Shown here: piece after piece, positions 17,770-27,005 of the stretch
How positions within the stretch are numbered: the first letter of the stretch is position 1
Layout: each line of letters starts with the position of its first letter
Assembly: GCF_034670005.1 (NCBI RefSeq)
Contig: NZ_JAXMOH010000001.1
Span: 372,001-436,000, forward strand
Source of the DNA: Thalassobius sp034670005
Lineage (GTDB): Bacteria; Pseudomonadota; Alphaproteobacteria; Rhodobacterales; Rhodobacteraceae
Length of the DNA: 64,000 nt
Direction: 5' to 3'
The notes under the pieces: generated by a model
What the model saw: only the letters and a program-made list of their open reading frames with translations
Told to the model about the DNA's origin: nothing
Databases searched by the model: none
Translations under genes and position numbers: made by a program

Positions 17770-18809
17770 ATCTACCTTCGCAAAAGGCACTCGTCCCCTT
17801 CGTTTCCGTCGCCAACATGATGGCACTGGTCAATACCGCTGGCATTGAACCCGTGCTGCGTGATCTGGCGGGCTATATCGAGGCTGATTTCAAACGCTGG
17901 CCTGATTTCGACAAGACCCCGCGCGTCGCATCACATTCCGCCGACGGGGTGATTGAACTGATGCCAACGGCGGATGCCGACAATTATGGCTTCAAATATG
18001 TCAATGGCCACCCCAAGAACATGAAAGAGGGGTATCAGACCGTCACCGCCTTTGGGGTGTTGTCGAGCGTGGCCAACGGCTATCCGATCCTGTTGACCGA
18101 AATGACGGTGCTGACCGCGTTGCGCACCGCCGCGACATCGGCACTGGTCGGCAAATATCTGGCCCCCAAAGGGGCGCGGGTGATGGCAATGATCGGGAAT
18201 GGCGCGCAATGCGAATTTCAGGCATTGGCGTTCAAGGCGATCTGCGGCATAGACACGGTGCGGCTTTACGATGTTGATCCCAAGGCCACGGAAAAGGCCC
18301 TGTGCAATCTGGCAGGTAGTGGGCTGACTGTCATTCCCTGCCGGTCGGGCGAAGACGCCATTGAGGGCGCCCAGATCATCACCACATGCACCGCAGATAA
18401 ACAATACGCTACGATCCTGACCGACAACATGATCGGGTCAGGCGTGCATATCAACGCCATTGGCGGCGACTGTCCGGGTAAAACCGAACTGCACCGCGAT
18501 ATCCTGCTGCGGTCGGACATTTTCGTGGAATATCCACCACAGACCCGGATCGAGGGCGAGATTCAGCAACTTGAGGACAATCACCCGGTCACCGAGTTAT
18601 GGCAGGTGATGCGTGGCGAAGCACCGGGCCGAAGCGATCCGCGCCAGATCACACTGTTCGACAGCGTTGGCTTTGCGATCGAAGACTTCAGCGCCTTGCG
18701 TTTCATCCATGACAGAATCCGCGACACCACGTTTTTCGATCTGCTGGACATTCTGGCCGACCCGGATGATCCGCGCGATTTGTTCGGGATGGTCAGGCGC
18801 GCGGCCTAA
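17766..18809 (+). CDS. Ornithine cyclodeaminase
   Basis: NAD-dependent enzyme of the mu-crystallin family converting ornithine to proline and ammonia. The 347 residues carry the substrate block GFKYVNGHPKN (about 76-86), TALRTAATSA (about 117-126) and the nucleotide-binding motif MIGNGAQCEFQ (about 139-149). It overlaps arginase by 4 bp, giving a two-gene arginine-to-proline operon next to an Lrp regulator. Some family members act as alanine dehydrogenase or lysine cyclodeaminase, but the arginase neighbour supports ornithine. Its 3' end overlaps the convergent GT29 gene by 17 bp. Confidence 0.92.
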   Translation: MNLPSQKALVPFVSVANMMALVNTAGIEPVLRDLAGYIEADFKRWPDFDKTPRVASHSADGVIELMPTADADNYGFKYVNGHPKNMKEGYQTVTAFGVLSSVANGYPILLTEMTVLTALRTAATSALVGKYLAPKGARVMAMIGNGAQCEFQALAFKAICGIDTVRLYDVDPKATEKALCNLAGSGLTVIPCRSGEDAIEGAQIITTCTADKQYATILTDNMIGSGVHINAIGGDCPGKTELHRDILLRSDIFVEYPPQTRIEGEIQQLEDNHPVTELWQVMRGEAPGRSDPRQITLFDSVGFAIEDFSALRFIHDRIRDTTFFDLLDILADPDDPRDLFGMVRRAA

Positions 18810-19455
18810 TTATTCTCAGACGCTTGTCGGCCTGCACCATTTCCATGATCAGGTCACGTTCGGCATCGAAATCATGCGGCACATTCTTTTCTGCACGATG
18901 ACCCGACAATGACAGGCTGCTGAAAAATTCGAACCCGTGCATCCGGATCTGCGCGAACGGCAACGCGCATAGCGTTGCCGTTGCGATCATGCCCGCCGAG
19001 GGCCGCGCATCCAGAACCATAATCAGGTCGGCCAAGATCGACGCCGGCGTCAGCACGAAACCGGGGCGTTTTACCAGACCGTAATCCAACCGCTTGCGCT
19101 TACCGCTGGCCCAGAACACATGAGCAGGGTCAAGATCACGCAACACATCCCGCGGCAACCGGACCGAGGTAAACAGCCAATCGGTCCGTGCCCCGTGGCT
19201 GATCGCCTCCTGGCCGGGGGCGGTGTTCAAACGCACCACGATGTCGGCGGCGTCGATCTGAGCACCCTGTGCGGCATCGGCCAGTGTGCGGGCATTGCCA
19301 ACGAGCGCAACTGACTTTCCTTTGACGACTTCGGCCAGCGCATCGTACGGCGCGGAAAAGGCCGCCAAAACGGCTTCGTCGCCTGTCCACTTGGCCAGTT
19401 GAAAACGGATATAGCCGGGTTTCGGTGCGGTGATGTCGGTCAGGTTTCTGGACAT
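18793..19455 (-). CDS. Glycosyltransferase family 29 (sialyltransferase-like) protein
   Basis: A 220-residue cytosolic protein with the three sialylmotifs of GT29. Motif L is at about 48-79 (SVALVGNARTL then IDAADIVVRLN). Motif S is at about 151-176 (RPSAGMIATATL then RMHGFEFF). Motif VS is His194-x4-Glu199. GT29 is best known from eukaryotic sialyltransferases; related short proteins occur in some bacteria. The donor and acceptor here are unknown, and no sialic acid synthesis genes are in the window. It has no signal peptide. It is convergent with ornithine cyclodeaminase, and the 233 bp upstream show no other gene. Confidence 0.78.
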   Translation of the reverse strand: MSRNLTDITAPKPGYIRFQLAKWTGDEAVLAAFSAPYDALAEVVKGKSVALVGNARTLADAAQGAQIDAADIVVRLNTAPGQEAISHGARTDWLFTSVRLPRDVLRDLDPAHVFWASGKRKRLDYGLVKRPGFVLTPASILADLIMVLDARPSAGMIATATLCALPFAQIRMHGFEFFSSLSLSGHRAEKNVPHDFDAERDLIMEMVQADKRLRIIRPRA

Positions 19456-19635
19456 GGGATAGTGGAAAGCCTGTCGGTAGCCGAGCGGTTTCAGAACAAA
19501 TTACTAATTTGCCTGATCTGCCCAGTGAGGGAAAGCCATCATCCACGAAAACGAGGCCGGGCCGTCCGCCACCTGCGCCGATTGTCAGTTCACGTAGCTT
19601 GGCCTTGTGCGCAAATCAGGACATAAAAATCTGGT

Positions 19636-19674
19636 GAACCGGCGCGACCGATTGGAAGCACGACACACCGGTTC
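19636..19674 (-). terminator. Probable terminator of the indolepyruvate oxidoreductase gene
   Basis: Perfect 7-bp arms (GAACCGG/CCGGTTC), read on the minus strand, lie 15 bp past the stop. They are followed after five bases by ATTTTT. The long loop is partly self-complementary. Confidence 0.5.
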
Positions 19675-19688
19675 GGGCGGATCAATCC

Positions 19689-22600
19689 TCAGAAGAGTCC
19701 GATCTCCGCTACCTTCTGCTGCACCTTTTGCGCGGCCTGTTCGCGCACCGGACCATAGCCGCGAATATCCATCGGTGAGGCCAAAACAGTGCCCAGCCGA
19801 TCCCGCGTCTCATCGGAATAGACCTCGGGCGCACGATCCAGAACCGTTTCGAACCAGGCCAGCAAATCGCGATCCAACCGCCGGTCATGGCTGCGTCCGA
19901 AGGGATCGAACGCCGTGCCGCGCAGGCGCTTCATGCGGGCCAGAGTTTTCAAGGCAGGCTTCATCCATGCCCCAAACTGGCGCTTCACCGGACGCCCCCG
20001 CGCGTCCTTGGCACCGGGCAACAACGGCGGCGCGAAGTGATAGGCGACTTTGTAATCGCCTTCGAATTCCTGCTCCAGCTGCGCGGCGAAGCCTGGCAGC
20101 GTCATCAGCCGGGCCACTTCGTATTCATCCTTGTAGGCCATCAGCTTGAACAGCGAACGCGCTGCCTGCTCGACCAGATCATCCGGCAAATGTGCCCGTA
20201 GCGCGTCAATCCGCGCGCTGTAGCGCGTTGCATAGCCGGCATCCTGATAATCACGCAGGAAATCGGCGCGCCGCGCGATCACCGCTGTCAAATCCTCTGC
20301 GGCCTTTTCGTCCTGCTGCATCAACGGCAACAGCATTTCGGGCTGCGCGGCGTAAATCCGCCCCAGATCGAAGGCCATCGCATTCTTTTCCACCGCAACC
20401 CCGTTCAGCAGGATCGCTTGTTTCATGGTCAGCTCCGACACTGGCACCAGACCCTGCTGCCAAGCCGCGCCCAACAGGATGATATTGGCAAAAACGCTAT
20501 CCCCCATCAGTTGCTCCGACATCCGGTTGGCATCCAGCGCCAAAACGTTTTCCGACCCAACAGTCGCGCGCAGCAATTGGTCACGCTCGTCGATTTTCAA
20601 CTGCGCATCGCGGTGCAGCACCAGATCGCCGGTGGGCATTTCAGCCAAATTAAGGACCGCACGGGTACCGTGCCGATAATGCACCGATGCCTTGGGCGAA
20701 GACGCTACCACCGCATCGCAACCGATCAACGCATCGGCCGAACCTTCTTCGATCCGCACCTGATTGATCGCGTCAGGGGTCGCAGCGAGTCGGACATAGC
20801 CAATCACGGTGCCGAACTTCTGTGCAAATCCGGTGAAATCCAGAACGCTCGCGCCCTTGCCTTCCAGATGCGCCGCCATCGTGATCAGCGCGCCAACCGT
20901 CACCACCCCGGTGCCGCCAACCCCTGCGACCAACAGGTCGAAGGGCGTACCCAGATCGGGCAGCGCAGGGTGAGGCAGGCTTTGCAGATATCCCTTGATG
21001 TCCAGCTCGACCGGCTTTCGTTTGCGCCTTTCAGCCCCTTCCAGCGTAACGAAACTAGGACAGAATCCGTTCAGGCAGGAAAAATCCTTGTTGCAGCTCG
21101 ATAGGTTGATTTTGCGCTTTCGGCCGAATTCGGTTTCCTTCGGTTCAACGCTCAGGCAGTTGCTTTCTACCGAACAATCGCCGCAGCCTTCACAGACAAG
21201 ATCGTTGATAAAGGCAAAGCGCTTGGGGTCCTCCATCGTGCCGCGCTTGCGGCGCCGGCGCTTTTCAGTGGCACAGGTCTGTTCATAGATCAGGACGGTG
21301 GTGCCTTGGATGTCGCGCAGTTCGCGTTGCAGGCGATCCATGTCTTCGCGCGGGTGGAAAGTGGTGCCGGGCGGGAAACCGGCAGGATCGAACTTGCCGA
21401 TATCGTCCGAGGCCAGCGCGATCCGGTCCACCCCTTCGGCGCGGCAGGTCTGGGCAATGCCCTGTACAGAAACCGGACCATCGACCGGCTGTCCGCCAGT
21501 CATTGCGACCGCATCGTTATACAGGATCTTGTAGGTGATATTGGTCCCCGCCGCGACCGCCTGGCGGATCGCCAGCGACCCGGAATGGTACCATGTCCCT
21601 TCGCCCAGGTTCTGGAAGATATGGCCATTGCCAGTAAATTTCGACGCCGCCACCCAAGGCACACCTTCACCGCCCATCTGGGCGTAGCCGACCGTATTGC
21701 GGTCCATCCAGCTGGCCATCACATGACAGCCGATGCCAGAGGCGGCGATACTGCCGTCTGGCACCTTGGTCGAGGTATTATGCGGACAGCCGGAACAGAA
21801 ATAAGGGGTGCGAACCGCACCCGGGATTTGCAACACCGGCGGCTTGACCTTGGTCAGCCCCCGTGCCTTTTCAACAAATCTTTCTTCGGGGAAAAAACGG
21901 TCCAGCCGTTCAGCCACCACGCCGACCAGTTTCAGCGGACTCAATTCGCCGGTCCAGGGGATCAGCGGATCGCCAGCCGCGCGGTACTTTCCCACCATCT
22001 TTTCCGGTTTGTCACCGGGCCAGTCATAGAAATATTCCTTGAACTGGCTTTCGATGATGCCGCGCTTTTCTTCGACCACCAGCACTTCTTTCTTACCACG
22101 TACAAAGGCCAAAGCATCGCGGCGCGCCAGCGGCCAGACCATCCCGACTTTGTAGATGTCGATGCCCAGTTCACGGCATTTGGCTTCGTCCACGCCCAGC
22201 AGCCGCAGTGCCTCCATCAGGTCCAGATGCGCCTTGCCCGCCGTCACGATGCCGAATTTGGCGTCGGGGATGTCATAGATATGGCGGTCAATCGGGTTGG
22301 CCTCGACGAACGCTTCGACCGCAGCCAGCTTATGCGCAAGCCGGGTTTCTATTTCGGGGCTGGGCAGGTCAGCGGTGCGCACATGCAGACCGCCCGGCGG
22401 CGCGGTGAAATCGGGCTGCACGAAGGCGCGGTCGGGCTGCAATTCAACCGACTGACCGCTTTCCACGGTTTCCGAGATCGCCTTGAAACCCACCCAGGTG
22501 CCGGAAAACCGCGACAGCGCGTAACCGTATTCGCCAAAAGCCAGATATTCAGCGACCGAGGCCGGGGCCAGTGTCGGCATGAACCACGCCATGAAGGCGA

Positions 22601-23096
22601 CATCGGACTGGTGCGGCATCGAAGACGACACGCAACCGTGATCGTCGCCCGCTACGACCAAAACGCCGCCATTGGGCGCCGAACCATAGGCGTTACCGTG
22701 TTTTAGGGCATCACCTGACCGGTCAACTCCTGGCCCTTTGCCATACCACATGGAAAATACGCCTTCGACGTCACAGGAGGGATTAAGCGACGCCTGCTGC
22801 GCGCCCAGAACCGCAGTTGCACCCAGATCTTCGTTCACCGCAGGCAGAAATTCGATCCGGTCCTGCTTCAGCTTGTTCCGGCTGCGCCACATTTCCAGGT
22901 CCAGCCCGCCCAAAGGCGATCCGCGATAGCCCGACACAAACCCTGCCGTATTGCGTCCCGCGTCGCGGTCCCGCCGTGCCTGATCGAACAACACCCGGAC
23001 CAAAGCCTGCGTGCCGGTTAGGAACACACGCCCGGTATTGCGGTCATAGCGGTCGGACAGCTGGTAGGTGTCGAATTTATGGATCGATTGGGTCAT
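19689..23096 (-). CDS. Indolepyruvate ferredoxin oxidoreductase, single-chain (alpha-gamma fusion)
   Basis: A 1135-residue TPP-dependent enzyme that oxidatively decarboxylates aryl pyruvates to aryl-acetyl-CoA with ferredoxin. The N-terminal pyrimidine-binding region contains GYRGSPLGGLD. The central TPP-binding region contains GIGCHVMASW and GGEGVPW. A cysteine cluster (CEGCGDCSVESNC, then two more Cys) would bind iron-sulphur. A gamma domain begins with VAGVGGTGVVTVG. Length is normal for the fused proteobacterial form. The ATG at 23096 has AGGAGGT upstream. It is divergent from an Lrp gene that probably regulates it. The role is catabolism of tryptophan, phenylalanine or tyrosine-derived keto acids. 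Confidence 0.92.
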   Translation of the reverse strand: MTQSIHKFDTYQLSDRYDRNTGRVFLTGTQALVRVLFDQARRDRDAGRNTAGFVSGYRGSPLGGLDLEMWRSRNKLKQDRIEFLPAVNEDLGATAVLGAQQASLNPSCDVEGVFSMWYGKGPGVDRSGDALKHGNAYGSAPNGGVLVVAGDDHGCVSSSMPHQSDVAFMAWFMPTLAPASVAEYLAFGEYGYALSRFSGTWVGFKAISETVESGQSVELQPDRAFVQPDFTAPPGGLHVRTADLPSPEIETRLAHKLAAVEAFVEANPIDRHIYDIPDAKFGIVTAGKAHLDLMEALRLLGVDEAKCRELGIDIYKVGMVWPLARRDALAFVRGKKEVLVVEEKRGIIESQFKEYFYDWPGDKPEKMVGKYRAAGDPLIPWTGELSPLKLVGVVAERLDRFFPEERFVEKARGLTKVKPPVLQIPGAVRTPYFCSGCPHNTSTKVPDGSIAASGIGCHVMASWMDRNTVGYAQMGGEGVPWVAASKFTGNGHIFQNLGEGTWYHSGSLAIRQAVAAGTNITYKILYNDAVAMTGGQPVDGPVSVQGIAQTCRAEGVDRIALASDDIGKFDPAGFPPGTTFHPREDMDRLQRELRDIQGTTVLIYEQTCATEKRRRRKRGTMEDPKRFAFINDLVCEGCGDCSVESNCLSVEPKETEFGRKRKINLSSCNKDFSCLNGFCPSFVTLEGAERRKRKPVELDIKGYLQSLPHPALPDLGTPFDLLVAGVGGTGVVTVGALITMAAHLEGKGASVLDFTGFAQKFGTVIGYVRLAATPDAINQVRIEEGSADALIGCDAVVASSPKASVHYRHGTRAVLNLAEMPTGDLVLHRDAQLKIDERDQLLRATVGSENVLALDANRMSEQLMGDSVFANIILLGAAWQQGLVPVSELTMKQAILLNGVAVEKNAMAFDLGRIYAAQPEMLLPLMQQDEKAAEDLTAVIARRADFLRDYQDAGYATRYSARIDALRAHLPDDLVEQAARSLFKLMAYKDEYEVARLMTLPGFAAQLEQEFEGDYKVAYHFAPPLLPGAKDARGRPVKRQFGAWMKPALKTLARMKRLRGTAFDPFGRSHDRRLDRDLLAWFETVLDRAPEVYSDETRDRLGTVLASPMDIRGYGPVREQAAQKVQQKVAEIGLF

Positions 23097-23222
23097 TTCA
23101 GGAACCTCCTGCCGGGAAAGTATCTGAACACCTCTGGAAAATTCGGTCAAATTACTATGAACTATTGACTAAATGTGGTAGTTTTTTTCAAATATGGAAG
23201 TAACACGGATATAATAACCAAC

Positions 23223-23687
23223 ATGCTTGACGAAACCGATCACAGGATTCTGCGACTGCTGAAACAGGACAGCCGGATTTCCAATGCCGATCTAGCCGAA
23301 CAGGTGGGGTTATCCACCTCGTCCTGTTGGCGCCGGGTCCGGGCGCTGGAAGATAGCGGCGCGATCCGCAATTACAGCGTGGTGTTGGATGACGAAAAGA
23401 CCGGTCTTGGTTTTCAGGTTCTCGTGCATGTTCAACTGACCCGTCATGACCCCGAAAAATTGCGGGAATTCATCAGCGCCGTCGGACGCAAGGAAGAGGT
23501 GCGTGATTGTTACGCCACAACGGGACAATCGGATTACCACCTGTTCGTCTGCTGTAGCGACCTGAACGCCTATAACCGGTTTCTGGAGGATTTCCTGTTC
23601 CGCCTGCCCGCCGTCGCCAGCGCCCAAAGCAATGTCGTTCTCAGAGCGGTCAAGCATCAGGACAAGGTCGTAAAACCCACGCCCTAA
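23223..23687 (+). CDS. Lrp/AsnC family transcriptional regulator
   Basis: A 154-residue regulator with a winged helix-turn-helix at about 5-50 (DHRILRLLKQ; ADLAEQVGLS) and an AsnC-type effector domain (CYATTGQSDYHLFV). The ATG at 23223 begins the conserved LDETDHRIL segment; an in-frame extension upstream covers promoter-like AT-rich DNA and was rejected. It is divergent from the indolepyruvate oxidoreductase gene with 126 bp between starts, in which a TTGACT hexamer and an ACTA/TAGT repeat (23168-23182) are visible. Control of its neighbour by an aromatic amino acid or keto acid is inferred. Confidence 0.88.
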   Translation: MLDETDHRILRLLKQDSRISNADLAEQVGLSTSSCWRRVRALEDSGAIRNYSVVLDDEKTGLGFQVLVHVQLTRHDPEKLREFISAVGRKEEVRDCYATTGQSDYHLFVCCSDLNAYNRFLEDFLFRLPAVASAQSNVVLRAVKHQDKVVKPTP

Positions 23688-23835
23688 CCATATCAGCCGC
23701 CCGTTATTCCGCGATGCCGACGCGACGGATCGCGATCATGACGAAATAGCCACGTCGTCAGAGTGCTGAAAAGCGTTTCGGGGTTATGATCAGCCGTCAT
23801 GATCGGCCACATCGCTGCAAACCCTGACAAGGCCC

Positions 23836-23856
23836 CAGCAGGTTTACCGCCTGCTG
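23836..23856 (-). terminator. Hairpin after amaA
   Basis: Perfect 7-bp arms CAGCAGG/CCTGCTG around a 7-base loop, starting 4 bp after the amaA stop on the minus strand. No T-run follows, so termination would be imperfect or rho-assisted. Confidence 0.5.
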
Positions 23857-23860
23857 TGGA

Positions 23861-25150
23861 TCAGCGGCGCCCGCCAAAACGTGCCTGAACAGCATGAACC
23901 ATGGTCGCGCCAAATTCGTAATAGGCCCCCTTGGCGGCGGTCAGAGATTCCCTGTACTGCGCAACCACGGGCACCGGCAACAGGTCGGGCGCATCGTGCA
24001 GGATCGCTTGCGCCGCCAAGGTGCCAAAAACAGTGCCCGGCGCAATGCCGCGCCCGGAATAGCCAAAGATTGAATAGGCCGAGGGACCAAGCGAAAGCAC
24101 CCTGAGGATATGATCCCCTGTCATCGCAATGCGTCCGCTCCAGTTATGTTCAAAGGGCAAGTCTGCCAGTTCGGGATAAAGCGTGCGCAACTTGCGGCGG
24201 GCCCATTGGGCATGAATGACACCGCCCAGCCCGTTGCTGTTTCCCATCCCGCCTATGATCAACCGTCCTGCAAAGTCGCGCCGGATCGAGGACATCACCA
24301 CCCCGGTATCCCAACAGCCCTCTTGCCCGGGAAGCACGTGGTCTAGCGCATCCTGCGGCAATGGTTCGGTTGCGAACTGGCTAAAGCTTACCGGCGCGCA
24401 ACGCGGTGCCCTGACTTTCGTACCCGCTGCCGGATAGGCGTTGGTTGCCATCAACAATCCTGCGGCCCGCACCTTTCGCCCCTGCGCTGAGACCACCCAA
24501 ACATCACCATCGTGCGCGACGCTCTGTGCCGGGCTGTTTTCGAACAGACGCGCACCAGCGGTTTGCGCCGCTCGGGCCAGCCCATGACAATAGGCCAGCG
24601 GCTGCACAGTACCCGCTGCGGGATTGAACAATGCGCCGTGAAACGCTGCGGACCCGGTGCGTTTGCGGGTTTCCTCGGCATCCAGCAGATGCAGATCCAT
24701 GCCAAAGGCGGCTGATTGCCGATACCGATCACGCAGGTCTTTCATCCCGCTCGGGGCATGGGCCAAATGCAGCGTTCCGGCACGCGTCGCTTCACAGGAT
24801 ATGCCTTCGCGGTCAATGATATTGAAAACCCGGTCGGGCGCATCCGCAAGCGCTGCGATCAGCCGCCGACCGGCGCTGTCGCCGATCTGGGCCACGATGG
24901 TTTCCGGCGGCAGCCACAGCCCGGCATTGACCAACCCAACATTGCGCCCTGATCCGCCAAAACCAATGGTTTGCGCCTCAAGCACCACCACCGAAGCCCC
25001 CAGACGCGCAGCTTCCAACGCGGCTGCGCATCCGGTGAAGCCACCGCCGATAACAACCAGATCAGCGCTGAGGTCCTCGCTTAGAATTGCGGTCTCTGCC
25101 CGATGAGTCAGGCTCGCCCCCCAAAGCCCGTTTTCTGTCTCAGATCTCAA
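23861..25150 (-). CDS. amaA: FAD-dependent oxidoreductase, probable L-pipecolate oxidase
   Basis: A 429-residue DAO-family flavoenzyme with the FAD motif GGGFTG at residues 35-40. I chose the TTG at 25150: AGGGA lies six bases upstream, it sits inside the last codons of the preceding aldehyde dehydrogenase (11-bp overlap), and the resulting length equals the family's. The pair of a DAO oxidase with an ALDH7-type dehydrogenase matches amaA-amaB of Pseudomonas, which convert L-pipecolate to aminoadipate semialdehyde and then aminoadipate in lysine degradation. PuuB-like or other amine oxidase activity is an alternative. Confidence 0.72.
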   Translation of the reverse strand: MRSETENGLWGASLTHRAETAILSEDLSADLVVIGGGFTGCAAALEAARLGASVVVLEAQTIGFGGSGRNVGLVNAGLWLPPETIVAQIGDSAGRRLIAALADAPDRVFNIIDREGISCEATRAGTLHLAHAPSGMKDLRDRYRQSAAFGMDLHLLDAEETRKRTGSAAFHGALFNPAAGTVQPLAYCHGLARAAQTAGARLFENSPAQSVAHDGDVWVVSAQGRKVRAAGLLMATNAYPAAGTKVRAPRCAPVSFSQFATEPLPQDALDHVLPGQEGCWDTGVVMSSIRRDFAGRLIIGGMGNSNGLGGVIHAQWARRKLRTLYPELADLPFEHNWSGRIAMTGDHILRVLSLGPSAYSIFGYSGRGIAPGTVFGTLAAQAILHDAPDLLPVPVVAQYRESLTAAKGAYYEFGATMVHAVQARFGGRR

Positions 25151-26642
25151 ATTTGATTCCCTGTGCCAATGGCAGCTCACGCGAATAGTTAATCGTATTG
25201 GTCTGCCGGCGCATATAGCCTTTCCACGCATCCGACCCACTTTCACGCCCGCCGCCAGTATCCTTTTCACCACCGAACGCGCCGCCGATTTCGGCCCCCG
25301 AGGGCCCGATATTGACGTTGGCGATACCGCAGTCGGACCCCGATGCGGACAGGAATTCTTCGGTTTCGCGCAGATCCGTCGAAAAGATACAGGAAGACAG
25401 GCCCTGCGGCACCGCATTTTGCATCCCGATCGCTTCATCGAGGTCACGGTATTTCACCACATAAAGGATCGGTGCAAAGGTTTCGTGATGCATGATCGTG
25501 GTCTGCGCGGGCAGTTCGACGATAGCCGGGTGGACATAGGCCGCGCCCCCATGTGTTTCAGTCAATGCCCTGTCTCCACCATGAACCACGCCGCCCTCTG
25601 CCTTGGCTTGCTCAAGCGACGCCATCATGGCCGCGCTTGCGCCCTGATCAATCAGCGGTCCAACCAACGTGCCAGCGACCAACGGGTCACCGATCGGCAA
25701 TCCCTCGTAGGCCTTGATCAGGCGCGGGATCAGCGCGTCATAGACGTCTTCATGCACAATCAGACGGCGCAGCGAGGTACAGCGCTGACCAGCGGTGCCC
25801 ACAGCCGAAAACACAATCGCACGCAGCGCCATTTCCAGATCGGCCGACGGCGCGACGATCATCGCGTTGTTGCCGCCCAATTCCAGAATGGTGCGGCCAA
25901 GGCGTTTGGACATATTCGCCGCCACGGCGCGCCCCATCGGCACAGACCCGGTGGCCGAGATGATCGCGACCTTGGGATTGGCGGTCAGCGCTTCGCCCAG
26001 GTCGCGGTCCCCGATCAAAACCTGTGTCAGCCCCTCGGGCGCATCGTTACCAAATGCCTTGCAGACCCGGTCGCAGATCTTTTGCACTGCCAACGCGGTC
26101 AACGGCGTTTTTTCCGATGGCTTCCAGATCACCGGATCGCCACAGACCAGAGCCAGCGCGGCGTTCCAGCACCACGGTGCGACCGGGAAGTTAAACGCGG
26201 TGATCACACCGCAAACGCCCATCGGATGCCAGGTTTCGCGCATCGCATGGCCGGGACGTTCCGACGCAATGGTCAAACCATAAAGTTGGCGCGACAGACC
26301 AACGGCGAAATCGCAGATGTCGATCATCTCCTGCACCTCACCCAGGCCTTCCTGCAGGATTTTGCCGCATTCCAGCGTCACCAACGCACCCAACGCGTCT
26401 TTCTCGCGGCGCAGCTCTTCACCCAGCAGGCGGACAAATTCACCCCGACGCGGCGCGGGTACTTTGCGCCAGTCCAGAAAAGCATCATGCGCCTTGGCAA
26501 TCGCAACGTTCGCTTCGGCGATACTATGGGGTTTCAAATGGGCGATTTCCGAACCATCGACCGGGGTGGAAACGACCAGCGTCCCGCCGGTCAGGTCAGC
26601 TTCGGTCAGGCCGGATGCGATAAGAATCTCTGCGGGTGTCAT
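25140..26642 (-). CDS. amaB: Aldehyde dehydrogenase, ALDH7 (aminoadipate-semialdehyde dehydrogenase) family
   Basis: A 500-residue NAD-dependent dehydrogenase. The catalytic Cys288 lies in GQRCTSLRRL, and Glu254 in ILELGGNNAM. The block VITAFNFPVAPWCWNAALALVCGD (shortened here: ITAFNFPVAPW, about 147-157) is typical of the antiquitin/ALDH7A1 clade, which oxidises alpha-aminoadipate semialdehyde. A GAGGAAAC ribosome site precedes the ATG at 26642. The downstream oxidase overlaps it, supporting a lysine/pipecolate operon. The LysR gene on the other side is a likely regulator. Confidence 0.82.
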   Translation of the reverse strand: MTPAEILIASGLTEADLTGGTLVVSTPVDGSEIAHLKPHSIAEANVAIAKAHDAFLDWRKVPAPRRGEFVRLLGEELRREKDALGALVTLECGKILQEGLGEVQEMIDICDFAVGLSRQLYGLTIASERPGHAMRETWHPMGVCGVITAFNFPVAPWCWNAALALVCGDPVIWKPSEKTPLTALAVQKICDRVCKAFGNDAPEGLTQVLIGDRDLGEALTANPKVAIISATGSVPMGRAVAANMSKRLGRTILELGGNNAMIVAPSADLEMALRAIVFSAVGTAGQRCTSLRRLIVHEDVYDALIPRLIKAYEGLPIGDPLVAGTLVGPLIDQGASAAMMASLEQAKAEGGVVHGGDRALTETHGGAAYVHPAIVELPAQTTIMHHETFAPILYVVKYRDLDEAIGMQNAVPQGLSSCIFSTDLRETEEFLSASGSDCGIANVNIGPSGAEIGGAFGGEKDTGGGRESGSDAWKGYMRRQTNTINYSRELPLAQGIKFEI

Positions 26643-26651
26643 GATGTTTCC

Positions 26652-26906
26652 TCAAATTGCTCTCGGGCGCTGATTGTCCATCCGCGTGAATATTTGCAGC
26701 TGCCGGATTTCTGTTGTTGCCTGAATGCGGTTTTTTCGTTCATCCCGCGCCAGCCAGCGCGGATCAGCAATTGTGCAATCGCTCCGCCCAGTGTCCAATT
26801 TGCTCAGCAGGTCAGAGTCGTGAAATTTGCATGCCAGATTGCCCAGTTCGGCTTTGACAGTAGTGCCGCAGTCGGAGCAGGTCACAGCGAAATCTGCGAT
26901 TTCCAT
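26652..26906 (-). CDS. Small hypothetical protein with CxxC
   Basis: Open frame of 84 codons ending 9 bp before amaB. It is supported only by an AAGGTGG sequence at good distance from the ATG at 26906 and by its position between amaB and the divergent LysR gene. The product has a CSDCG motif near residue 10 and two further cysteines (27, 44), but no paired second CxxC, so it is not a clear zinc ribbon. It shows no membrane segment. It may be a spurious frame within the regulator spacer. Confidence 0.35.
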   Translation of the reverse strand: MEIADFAVTCSDCGTTVKAELGNLACKFHDSDLLSKLDTGRSDCTIADPRWLARDERKNRIQATTEIRQLQIFTRMDNQRPRAI

Positions 26907-27005
26907 CAGACACCACCTTGAATTACTTTCATTTACGGTCAGGCTATCTCTTCAATGGCCCTACTAGAAACGATAAAATGTCCCAAACATTGGAGAAAAA
27001 CTCAT

